Shown here piece after piece: positions 1-5,608 of a stretch of DNA of 5,716 nt. The notes below the pieces were generated by a model. The model was given only the letters and a program-made list of their open reading frames with translations, searched no databases and was not told the DNA's origin. A program made the translations under genes and the position numbers. The first letter of the stretch is position 1. Each line of letters starts with the position of its first letter. This DNA is from Desulfobacteraceae bacterium (GTDB lineage: Bacteria > Desulfobacterota > Desulfobacteria > Desulfobacterales > JAUWMJ01), in the NCBI GenBank assembly GCA_030612225.1, contig JAUWOH010000219.1, positions 1 to 5,716 on the forward strand. Reading direction: 5' to 3'.

Positions 1-118
1 GCTTCTCCAGCATATCTGATACCGTGCTCTTGCCGCTGGCTATTCCGCCTGTCAGGCCTACAACCAGACAGTTGTTTTTCTTTTTAAAGTTTTTTAATAA
101 GGCTTCAAATTTTTTCAT
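1..118 (-). CDS. coaE: Dephospho-CoA kinase, N-terminal part (cut by window edge)
   Basis: CoaE phosphorylates the 3'-hydroxyl of dephospho-CoA with ATP, the last step of coenzyme A synthesis in the cytoplasm. Only 39 codons are in the window. Residues 20-32 read VGLTGGIASGKST, the CoaE P-loop (Walker A GGIASGKS at residues 24-31), and the following STVSDML also fits the family. The start is uncertain. I use the ATG at 118, but an in-frame ATG lies at 133 and a GTG at 145, and the frame stays open back to a TGA at 217-215 inside the upstream palindrome. None of these starts has a clear Shine-Dalgarno sequence. Even from 118 there is a Lys-rich extension of about 18 residues before the P-loop strand, longer than in typical CoaE, where the P-loop begins near residue 8. 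Family call is firm, start is not. Confidence 0.88.
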   Translation of the reverse strand, partial: MKKFEALLKNFKKKNNCLVVGLTGGIASGKSTVSDMLEK

Positions 119-181
119 GGATACAGGAAGCATGGATTTAGGCACACGTTCGGAACAAAAAAGTTTAACAATCGTAGCGCT

Positions 182-290
182 GTAAGCGTTCCCAGGTGCT
201 GCAGATGTGCGTGATCAGGGCAACCAGCTATAGTTTTTGCTATGCTGGTTGCCCTGATCGCGTGCAGATGCGGTGCCTGTGAACGCTTAC
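182..290. repeat. 109-bp near-perfect palindrome between coaE and the DUF6125-like gene
   Basis: Bases i and 472-i pair across the element. The outer 10 bp (182-191 with 281-290, GTAAGCGTTC) and the inner 16 bp (213-228 with 244-259) are perfect. A further 4 bp (230-233 with 240-243) close a six-base loop after one bulged T at 229. Between inner and outer arms the differences are six positions that become G-U pairs in plus-strand RNA, a tandem G-A/A-G mismatch (204-205 with 267-268), and one true mismatch (192/280). The right end coincides with the last base of the stop codon of the next gene. The form resembles a dispersed intergenic palindromic repeat or a miniature element remnant. No target-site duplication is evident, and there is no U-run to make it an intrinsic terminator. 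Confidence 0.9.
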
Positions 291-1030
291 TAAATTTTAA
301 AACGCCAGGCACAGTACCACTCATCCGGATGATCGTCCGGCGGGCATCCGATGCACTCGGTTTTTATTCTCGGATCAATCGACCTGGCAAAATAGGTATA
401 TTCAACCATTCCACCGGATTTGCATGGATAATCATCAAGGCCTTTTCGTTTCCTTGCGTATTGAACGCGGCATTCATTCATCTGAAATATAAAGCTGTCA
501 GGGCCCTCATCAATAAATGACTGGGTGTTTATCCTGGCATACAGCCGGAAGCCAAGTGCCTTTTTTAAGCCTTCGAGTCCGGGGTTTTGGGGAAGGGCAA
601 GATATTTTTTTATCGACCATGCTTCAAAAGGAGAGAAATGCGCCCAGCAGGAATCGTTGCAGCGCTTGGCATCATTCATACCGCTTTCAAATTCCACAGC
701 CTGAAACCATACGCCGTCATTTGCCAGCCAGTTGACGGCAACAGTATTTAAAAGTTCCGTCAGGGATTCCTTCGACATATCAAGAAGGGAGCTGGGTATG
801 CCGTCTTGCATTTGAAACCCCAGAACTTTTGAGAGCCTTTTCATCTGGATGCCGATGCTTCTATCTGATGCAATTTTAAGCGTATCCAGTGCTTTTTCCA
901 TCCCCACCTGGTGCCTGACTTCCGTAAACCACAGAGCGTAGTGGATAATAATTCGGTGAAACATATCCATAATAAGACGGGCGGTATCCTCCCGGCTTAG
1001 GTCCTCCACTCTATCAGCTTTTTCCGACAT
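290..1030 (-). CDS. Cysteine-rich DUF6125-like protein of unknown function
   Basis: A 246-residue soluble protein with no signal peptide or membrane segment. The overall look matches proteins labelled DUF6125, related in annotation to L-2-amino-thiazoline-4-carboxylate hydrolase-like proteins; this is from memory, not a search. The N-terminal half is helical. The C-terminal half has a cysteine pattern that could bind metal or form disulfides: C124 and C128 (CNDSC), C187, C203, C226 and C229 (CIGCPPDDHPDEWYCAWRF), C240. The ATG at 1030 is preceded by AGGGAG at 1039-1044 with an 8-base spacer, which supports this start. The stop is TAG at 290-292, touching the palindrome. It is co-oriented with the HMG-CoA-lyase-like gene upstream and coaE downstream, but separated from both by repeat-filled gaps, so operon membership is unproven. 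No reaction is assigned. Confidence 0.8.
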   Translation of the reverse strand: MSEKADRVEDLSREDTARLIMDMFHRIIIHYALWFTEVRHQVGMEKALDTLKIASDRSIGIQMKRLSKVLGFQMQDGIPSSLLDMSKESLTELLNTVAVNWLANDGVWFQAVEFESGMNDAKRCNDSCWAHFSPFEAWSIKKYLALPQNPGLEGLKKALGFRLYARINTQSFIDEGPDSFIFQMNECRVQYARKRKGLDDYPCKSGGMVEYTYFARSIDPRIKTECIGCPPDDHPDEWYCAWRFKI

Positions 1031-1052
1031 GAAAAGATCTCCCTGTTAGGGC

Positions 1053-1194
1053 TTGAAGAGTGTCCCTTCGGGACTTGATGAGCGGCCTTCGGCCTTGGGG
1101 AGCATCCGCCTGCGGCGGATTTAAAGCTTAAAGCGTAGCGCTCCTCAAGCGAAGCGCTCCTCGAACGCAGTGCTCTTCAAACGAAGTGTTCGGT
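1053..1194. repeat. Array of seven mini-hairpins with three-base loops
   Basis: This fills most of the 191-bp gap 1031-1221. On the plus strand: GTCCC-TTC-GGGAC (1062-1074), GGCC-TTC-GGCC (1084-1094), ATCCGCC-TGC-GGCGGAT (1104-1120), AGCG-TAG-CGCT (1132-1142), AGCG-AAG-CGCT (1148-1158), AACG-CAG-TGCT (1164-1174, decayed), AACG-AAG-TGTT (1180-1190, one G-T pair). The last four repeat at exactly 16 bp. The first three are each preceded by a 9-base spacer of form TTGANGAGY or close to it (1053-1061, 1075-1083, 1095-1103). The right half carries the reverse complement of that spacer (CTCCTCAAG type), so the array is inverted around AAGCTT at 1124-1129. No intrinsic terminator or promoter stands out. 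The function is unknown. Confidence 0.85.
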
Positions 1195-1221
1195 TTCTCC
1201 GGCTTAGGAATAATGTGACAA

Positions 1222-2394
1222 TTATGTTTTCGGTCGATACTTTTCAGGCAATGTTGCTTTGGGGCTCCACTCTTTCGGCAGCGTCTGCCCGGGCTTTTCC
1301 CCTAATTTTCCCTTTCTTTTCTTTAAACCAGGTCTGGCAAAGTGCATGTGACCTTCTTTCAACGTCCGTCCGTTTATAATTGCCTCGGAGCGCAATCTCC
1401 GGCCTATGGTCTTTTCCATCTGTTTTCCTAACCACAAAATACGGTCCACATCATACCCGTGCTTAATACCCATCTCGTCAATCTGAACCAGGGTGTCTTC
1501 CAGAGTAACAAGGCCAACATACCTTGGGTCTTCATAATAATAGTCTCCTGTCCCCTTTGTGGGACAGTCATCCAAAAAGTTGGCAGGCTGTCCGCCCAGA
1601 CCTCCCAGGGTTGCCTCAAAATTTATAATTCCCGCCTGCAAAGCAGCCAGAACTGATGCAGAAGCTACGCGTTTTGTCTCATGGAAATGGGCGATATGGA
1701 GTCTTGGGTCTGGAATTTCATCAAGAATCATCGAGAAATAGCGGTAAACAGCAGCAGCCGAAGCACTGCCGTCATGGTCTGCGTGTTCAATGTCATGAGC
1801 GCCGATCTCTAAAAATCGTTTCGCAAATTCCACTGCGCCCTTCATATCCGTGGCACCCCCGATAGGGCTTCCCCAAATGGTACTTACCGTACCGCACATC
1901 TTCATCCCTGCATCATTGCACTTTTTTATGCATCGCTCTGCCTCTGCCCAGTAATCGGGAAGGGTCGTACCGGAGTTTGCAAAATGATGCTCTTCTTCGG
2001 TTGAAACCATCATCAGGAGACGATCAGGCCCTATCCCTTTTTCCGTAAGTTCGATAGCACGATCAACAGCACCTTCACGTATCGTAATAGCCGTAAAAAC
2101 GATGTCGTCATAATTCACACCTTTTTTTTCACATTGCTTTTTGAAGCGGTCACTTCTCAGGTGAGCAAGCAGCTCTTCAGCATCTCTGAACTGCGGCATA
2201 AGAAATGAACTCCCAAGGTTGGTCACTTCAATATGACGGCAACCTGCAAAGATAAGCTCTTCAAGATAAAACTTTTTAGCAGCGGTTGAAATGAATATTT
2301 CTTCATGCTGAAAACCGTCACGAATGGTTATATCACCGATAGTTACTTTTTTCGGCATTTTCGGAAATATTTTCCAATAATCATACTCTGTCAT
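1222..2394 (-). CDS. HMG-CoA-lyase-like (HMGL/pyruvate carboxyltransferase family) protein with altered active site
   Basis: A 390-residue cytosolic TIM-barrel protein of the HMGL-like family, which cleaves or forms C-C bonds in acyl-CoA or 2-keto acid substrates using a divalent metal. The entry motif ITIRDGFQ (R25, D26, Q29) matches the RDGLQ motif of HMG-CoA lyase, and HFHET (H236, H238) matches its metal-binding HxHD/E pair. GLGGQP (266-270) stands where HMG-CoA lyase has GLGGCP, so the catalytic cysteine is Gln269. The loop after it is about 15-18 residues longer than usual and contains C277 before the LED segment (298-300). At 390 residues it is longer than the usual roughly 300, with a basic C-terminal tail (357-390). 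The ATG at 2394 has a strong Shine-Dalgarno sequence; extension to 2475 runs into repeat DNA and is rejected. It follows the hydratase gene by 400 bp. Family firm, exact reaction uncertain. Confidence 0.88.
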   Translation of the reverse strand: MTEYDYWKIFPKMPKKVTIGDITIRDGFQHEEIFISTAAKKFYLEELIFAGCRHIEVTNLGSSFLMPQFRDAEELLAHLRSDRFKKQCEKKGVNYDDIVFTAITIREGAVDRAIELTEKGIGPDRLLMMVSTEEEHHFANSGTTLPDYWAEAERCIKKCNDAGMKMCGTVSTIWGSPIGGATDMKGAVEFAKRFLEIGAHDIEHADHDGSASAAAVYRYFSMILDEIPDPRLHIAHFHETKRVASASVLAALQAGIINFEATLGGLGGQPANFLDDCPTKGTGDYYYEDPRYVGLVTLEDTLVQIDEMGIKHGYDVDRILWLGKQMEKTIGRRLRSEAIINGRTLKEGHMHFARPGLKKRKGKLGEKPGQTLPKEWSPKATLPEKYRPKT

Positions 2395-2398
2395 AAAA

Positions 2399-2406
2399 TC
2401 CTCCTT
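2399..2406 (-). promoter_or_regulatory. Strong ribosome binding site fixing the start of the HMGL-like gene
   Basis: Read on the minus strand this is AAGGAGGA, followed by TTTT and the ATG at 2394. It is close to a full match to the anti-Shine-Dalgarno sequence. It decides for the ATG at 2394 over the in-frame upstream start at 2475. Confidence 0.88.
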
Positions 2407-2487
2407 AATACATATATTCTCAAATACGATAATGTATAATGTTTTATTTTCACCGCAGAGCCGCAAAGCACGCAAAGAATCATGTTT

Positions 2488-2522
2488 TTATTGCTTTCCG
2501 CTGAGAGGGCGGAAAGCAATAA
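2488..2522. repeat. Perfect 14-bp stem hairpin inside the 284-bp element
   Basis: TTATTGCTTTCCGC (2488-2501) pairs perfectly with GCGGAAAGCAATAA (2509-2522) around a 7-base loop. In minus-strand RNA the stem is followed by AAAAAC rather than a U-run, and in plus-strand RNA by GGAATTC. It is therefore not a standard intrinsic terminator in either direction. It could stabilise or help process a hydratase-HMGL transcript, which is inference only. Confidence 0.85.
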
Positions 2523-2592
2523 GGAATTCATCCCTGCGCGAAAAATAAATTGTTAGAAAAATATATAGTGTAACAACATAAATACTGATTGA

Positions 2593-2648
2593 TTTTCCTT
2601 TGCCGGCGTCCCTGTCCCGCAACAAGCGGGGTCAACGGCAAAGGAAAA
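2593..2648. repeat. Perfect 13-bp stem with a nested hairpin
   Basis: TTTTCCTTTGCCG (2593-2605) pairs perfectly with CGGCAAAGGAAAA (2636-2648). The 30-base interior holds a second stem, CCCGC (2616-2620) with GCGGG (2626-2630) around AACAA. In minus-strand RNA no U-run follows, so termination is not supported. Confidence 0.85.
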
Positions 2649-2677
2649 AACTTTAATCTCTGCGTCCTCAGCGTCTC

Positions 2678-2722
2678 GAGCGACTTGTCGGGGCGTAGCT
2701 TGCAGAGCGAAGCCCGAAGCGG
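2678..2722. repeat. Possible 45-bp insertion near the right end of the element
   Basis: The opposite-sense tract breaks off after GCGTCTC (2671-2677) and the terminal GCGGTGAAA resumes at 2723. The intervening 45 bp are GC-rich and hairpin-prone: CGAC-TT-GTCG at 2681-2690 and CCCG-AAG-CGGG at 2713-2723. The second has the same four-base stem and AAG loop as the mini-hairpins at 1132-1190, and GAGC precedes the first as in the array spacers. A secondary insertion of an array-type unit is inferred. Confidence 0.4.
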
Positions 2723-2794
2723 GCGGTGAAAGAAATCTATATAAAATATGTCATCGAATTAACGAATTAGAGTACTTAGTTAAAAATAACTCTA

Positions 2795-3577
2795 TTATTT
2801 CCCTTTATATACCGGTTTTCTTTTTTCACGAAAAGCGGCAAGTCCTTCCAGGCGGTCTTCAGTAGGTATGCAAATCCAGTAGGCATTCGATTCAATGGCA
2901 AGGCCCGTGTGCAGATCAGTCTCAAGGCCGTAATTTATTGCGTATTTTGCCTGTTCGATAGCAATGGGGCCTGTTTCACATATCATGGTTGCCATTTTGT
3001 TGCATTCGTCCATTAGCGCTTGAGGTTCACAAATTTTATTGACAAGTCCGATTTTAAGCGCTTCTTCAGCTCCTACCCTCTGACCGGTAAATATAAGCTC
3101 CTTTGCTTTTCCTTTCCCAACAAGCCTGGGAAGTCTTTGTGTGCCGCCTCCGCCTGGAATAATTGCGAGCCTGGCTTCCGTAAGTCCCATTGAGGCATTG
3201 GTCGATGCGATACGGATATCAGAAGCCAGGGCAAGCTCTGTTCCCCCGCCAAGCGCAACACCATTTATTCCTGCAATCACCGGTTTGTTCAGCTGTTCAA
3301 TTGAAGTGAAAAGATTTCGTATCGTAAATATATATTTTTTAACCTGAATCGGTGTAAGGGTTACCCGCTCTTTAAGATCCGCTCCCGAGCAAAATGCTTT
3401 TTCACCTGCTCCTGTGATGATGATTACCCTGACATCCGTACTAAATTGTAAATCTTCAATTTCCGCTTTTAGCGCAAGAAGCAAAGCAAAATTAAATGAA
3501 TTCATAACTTCAGTACGATTAAGGGTAAGAGTTACAATTCCGTTTTTTTCTTCTTTAATGAGAAGACTATCATTCAT
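2795..3577 (-). CDS. Enoyl-CoA hydratase/isomerase family protein, AUH/LiuC-like (probable 3-methylglutaconyl-CoA hydratase)
   Basis: A 260-residue crotonase-fold enzyme of normal family length, adding water across the double bond of an enoyl-CoA in the cytoplasm. The oxyanion-hole segments are CSGADLKE (63-70) and INGVALGGG (104-112). Both catalytic glutamates of true hydratases are present: E114 in GGGTELALASDIRIA and E134 in GLTEARLAIIPGGGGTQRLPR. AKELIFTGQR (158-167) and the C-terminus IPTEDRLEGLAAFREKRKPVYKGK type (237-260) strongly resemble the AUH/LiuC branch of leucine catabolism, as remembered. The ATG at 3577 has GGAGG at 3583-3587 with a 5-base spacer. The gene ends in tandem stops TAA TAG. 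It is the first gene behind a sigma70-type promoter with a TetR-type palindrome, and the HMGL-like gene is next downstream. Family certain; substrate probable only, since a short-chain enoyl-CoA or aromatic-pathway hydratase is possible. Confidence 0.92.
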   Translation of the reverse strand: MNDSLLIKEEKNGIVTLTLNRTEVMNSFNFALLLALKAEIEDLQFSTDVRVIIITGAGEKAFCSGADLKERVTLTPIQVKKYIFTIRNLFTSIEQLNKPVIAGINGVALGGGTELALASDIRIASTNASMGLTEARLAIIPGGGGTQRLPRLVGKGKAKELIFTGQRVGAEEALKIGLVNKICEPQALMDECNKMATMICETGPIAIEQAKYAINYGLETDLHTGLAIESNAYWICIPTEDRLEGLAAFREKRKPVYKGK

Positions 3578-3601
3578 GGTTACCTCCGTGAATTAAATAA
3601 T

Positions 3602-3619
3602 TGAACGAGCGCTCACTCA
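3602..3619. promoter_or_regulatory. TetR-type operator palindrome
   Basis: An 18-bp palindrome, TGAACGAGCGCTCACTCA, symmetric about 3610/3611 with 14 of 18 positions matching. The core GAGCGCTC is perfect and TGA/TCA flank it. This is the form of operators bound by TetR-family repressors of fatty-acid and branched-chain acyl-CoA catabolism. It begins 9 bases past the -10 box, so a bound repressor would cover or abut the transcription start. The regulator gene is not in the window. Confidence 0.7.
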
Positions 3620-3628
3620 GATTTATTG

Positions 3629-3656
3629 TTTATAGCTAATTACTTGATTTTGTCAA
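3629..3656 (-). promoter_or_regulatory. Sigma70-type promoter of the hydratase gene
   Basis: On the minus strand, a perfect -35 TTGACA (3656-3651) is followed by a 16-bp spacer and the -10 box TATAAA (3634-3629). The start site should be near 3622, giving a leader of about 45 bases to the ATG at 3577. A small inverted repeat, CTTGA/TCAAG (3643-3657), overlaps the -35 box. Confidence 0.78.
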
Positions 3657-3768
3657 GAAAAACTTGGCATGTTTTTCGAAACTTTGAGACTATTTGTAAT
3701 CATTTATAAAATTGTCTAAATCTGGGAAGTGCGCGAAGCAAATGCCCTGGGTTACACAAAATGTGAAC

Positions 3769-5460
3769 CTATTTTTTTGCGAGCTCTAAAGCTTTATAGC
3801 AGTTTGCAATATAAGGTTGCATTTCTTTTGATTCTTGAAAAGGCAGGAGATACGAAAGCGCTTTTTTATAATCCCGTAGATTCATATAGCTTATTCCGAT
3901 ACACAGGTGTAGCTTCTGGTCATTCGGAAAATACTTAATACCTTTTGCAAGTATTTTTGCTGATTGCTTGTAATTACTGGATTTTTGCTTTGCAATTCCT
4001 AATCCAAGGAAGGCACGAGGGTCGGGGCAATATTGTAAAGACCTCTTATACAATTTTTCAGCAATTTTTTCTTTTCCCTTTATCGATTCAATCCCGGCAT
4101 ACTCACCATGGTCAAATGTCATTGCAAGTCTTGATAAAAAGTCTGAATGCATGGGATAAAGCTGTTTGTTATCAATAAGGGAAATAGTATCGGCAAATTC
4201 AGGAAGCATTTTGTAGTAGGAAGCCCTGAGCTTTTTACCAAAATCCAGTATCAGTTTTTCAGATAAGTTTGGATCGGTTTCAAAATACATGATATCTTCA
4301 ATTCGTTTTAGCCAGATATCATCCGTTACATTAAAATTTTTCTTATATTCTTCGTAAAGCGTGGTACCAGGAAATATATCAAGTATGTAAAAGATAGTGC
4401 TAAGTGGTTTGATTGCACGGATCAGATCTATGGTTTCCTGAATTGATTCCAACGATTCTTCCTGGCATCCATAGATGAAATACGCGCGAGCCAAAATTCC
4501 GTATTTTAAGGTAACTGAAAACGCCTTTTTTATCTGATCCGTGCTGATATTTTTATTAAGAGAATCTCTTATCTTTTCACAGCCACTTTCAACGCCGTAA
4601 CTTATTTGAATACAACCTGCCTTTTTCATCCAGTATATGATTTCATCATTTACGTAGTTGACCCGTGATATTGCAACCCAAACAATTTTTAGTTTTTTTT
4701 CCAGAATTTTTCTGCAAATTTCTATCACTAGTTTTTTACTGATAGTAAAGGTGTCGTCAGAAAAGTAAAAAAAAGTGATGTCTTTTTTGTAAAGGCGTTG
4801 GAGTTGCTCTACAAAGTAATCAGAAGAGTGAAATCTGACTTTATGCCCCCAGAAACGGGGGGACCCGCAAAATGTGCATTTTCCGGGACAACCTCTGGTT
4901 AAGGACAGGTGCTGGAAATTAAAATATTTTGCCGGTATGGGCAATTTGTCAAGATTATTTACAATTTCACCACGTTTTGTCTTTACAGCCTCACCATTTT
5001 TTCTGAACGCTATTCCTCTTATTATTTCAATGCTTTTTGCATCATTTTTTTTAAGACACCTGACCAGGTTTAAAAAGGAATATTCTCCTTCTCCGATGAC
5101 AACATAGTCAATTTCCTGAAAATGGGTCAAAAAATGCTTCCATAAAAAAGTTGCTCCTATTCCCCCAAAAACAATTTTGACGTTTGGGTCAACCTGCCTG
5201 GCAATTCGAGCAATTTCTATTCCGCCCCACCTGTTTGCATGGAGTATGGAAAAGCCGATTATATCCGGTTTTTTTTCAGAAAGGATATCAATTATTTTTT
5301 CAGGCGTTTTATTAATATTATGCCAGTTTAAAATCTCAACGTCGTAATCACTCTCTCTCAGGACTGCCCCAACATAAAATAAACCCTGTGGAACAACAGC
5401 TATATCGTCTTCATGAATTCTGTCTTCAAGAAAATATGGATAAATAAGCAAAATCTTCAT
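3769..5460 (-). CDS. B12-binding-domain radical SAM protein with C-terminal TPR-like repeats
   Basis: A 563-residue protein. Residues 1-130 form a Rossmann-like cobalamin-binding domain typical of class B radical SAM enzymes (MKILLIYP start, PDIIGFSILHANRWGGIEIA, VFGGIGATF, DYVVIGEGEYSF). The radical SAM core starts at about 185, with the 4Fe-4S ligands C191, C195 and C198 in RGCPGKCTFCG, then FSDDTF (233-238) and YGVESG (288-293). The C-terminus (about 464-563) contains helical TPR-like repeats with Ala/Gly/Tyr spacing. Family members include BchE-type cyclases, methyltransferases and many unknowns, so substrate and reaction cannot be named. The ATG at 5460 is chosen because MKILLIYP is the usual domain start; it lacks a clear Shine-Dalgarno sequence. 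The frame extends 22 codons to a TTG at 5526. It has its own promoter. The gene is visibly AT-richer than its neighbours. The stop is TAG at 3769-3771. Confidence 0.9.
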   Translation of the reverse strand: MKILLIYPYFLEDRIHEDDIAVVPQGLFYVGAVLRESDYDVEILNWHNINKTPEKIIDILSEKKPDIIGFSILHANRWGGIEIARIARQVDPNVKIVFGGIGATFLWKHFLTHFQEIDYVVIGEGEYSFLNLVRCLKKNDAKSIEIIRGIAFRKNGEAVKTKRGEIVNNLDKLPIPAKYFNFQHLSLTRGCPGKCTFCGSPRFWGHKVRFHSSDYFVEQLQRLYKKDITFFYFSDDTFTISKKLVIEICRKILEKKLKIVWVAISRVNYVNDEIIYWMKKAGCIQISYGVESGCEKIRDSLNKNISTDQIKKAFSVTLKYGILARAYFIYGCQEESLESIQETIDLIRAIKPLSTIFYILDIFPGTTLYEEYKKNFNVTDDIWLKRIEDIMYFETDPNLSEKLILDFGKKLRASYYKMLPEFADTISLIDNKQLYPMHSDFLSRLAMTFDHGEYAGIESIKGKEKIAEKLYKRSLQYCPDPRAFLGLGIAKQKSSNYKQSAKILAKGIKYFPNDQKLHLCIGISYMNLRDYKKALSYLLPFQESKEMQPYIANCYKALELAKK

Positions 5461-5513
5461 TATGAGTAATTTTACGCTTGTATTTGAGGCAAGATACTTT
5501 CTAACTTCACACA

Positions 5514-5555
5514 ATATATGGTACAATATAATAATTAGGTGTACGATATATGGTA
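5514..5555. repeat. 10-bp direct repeat in the leader of the radical SAM gene
   Basis: ATATATGGTA occurs at 5514-5523 and again at 5546-5555, 32 bp apart, about three helical turns. Both copies lie in the transcribed leader between the predicted start near 5602 and the ATG at 5460. A regulator binding to one face of the helix is possible, but the sequence is AT-rich and short, so chance is not excluded. Confidence 0.4.
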
Positions 5556-5608
5556 TTTAATCGATTTATGTCGATAGAAAAAATAAAAATTTACACCGAC
5601 ATGTTATG

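Larger units (their letters stand above)
2448..2731. repeat. 284-bp repeat-like element with 9-bp terminal inverted repeats
   Basis: The ends are TTTCACCGC (2448-2456) and its reverse complement GCGGTGAAA (2723-2731). Just inside the left end are degenerate tandem units of the CGCAAAG type (2455-2478). Near the right end is the matching opposite-sense tract TCTCTGCGTCCTCAGCG (2657-2673). These 'gcagag/cgcaaag' tracts resemble a dispersed intergenic repeat that I recall from many environmental bacterial genomes. Three internal inverted repeats are present: 2488-2522, 2550-2576 (TTGTTA/TAACAA, weak) and 2593-2648. It contains no credible ORF and covers most of the 400-bp gap between the hydratase and HMGL-like genes. 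A non-autonomous mobile element is possible, but no target-site duplication was seen. Confidence 0.6.

Noticed and set aside
115..324. Minus-strand 69-codon open frame across the palindrome, and a 92-codon plus-strand frame at 242-520
   Set aside because: Both are products of the palindrome and of antisense to the DUF6125-like gene. They have no ribosome binding site and no domain-like sequence.
1131..1194. CRISPR array from the 16-bp period
   Set aside because: Units are only 16 bp, have no separate unique spacers of CRISPR length, and are self-complementary; no cas genes are present.
2432..2440. Plus-strand TATAAT-like sequence upstream of the HMGL-like gene
   Set aside because: No convincing -35 partner and no plus-strand gene; likewise no reliable minus-strand promoter could be fixed for the HMGL-like gene itself.
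2395..2475. Longer N-terminus for the HMGL-like protein starting at 2475
   Set aside because: The extra 27 residues are translated from repeat and AT-rich leader DNA, while the ATG at 2394 has a near-perfect Shine-Dalgarno sequence.
2488..2522. Intrinsic terminator after the hydratase gene
   Set aside because: The stem is strong, but no U-run follows it in either transcript.
3751..3778. Hairpin GTT(A)CACA/TGTGAAC followed by seven Ts, resembling an intrinsic terminator on the plus strand
   Set aside because: No plus-strand gene precedes it, the stem is short, AT-rich and bulged, and on the minus strand, where the gene lies, no U-run follows.
5461..5526. Longer N-terminus for the radical SAM protein starting at TTG 5526
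   Set aside because: It has a weak start codon and no ribosome binding site, and the B12-binding domain normally begins at the MKILLIYP segment.
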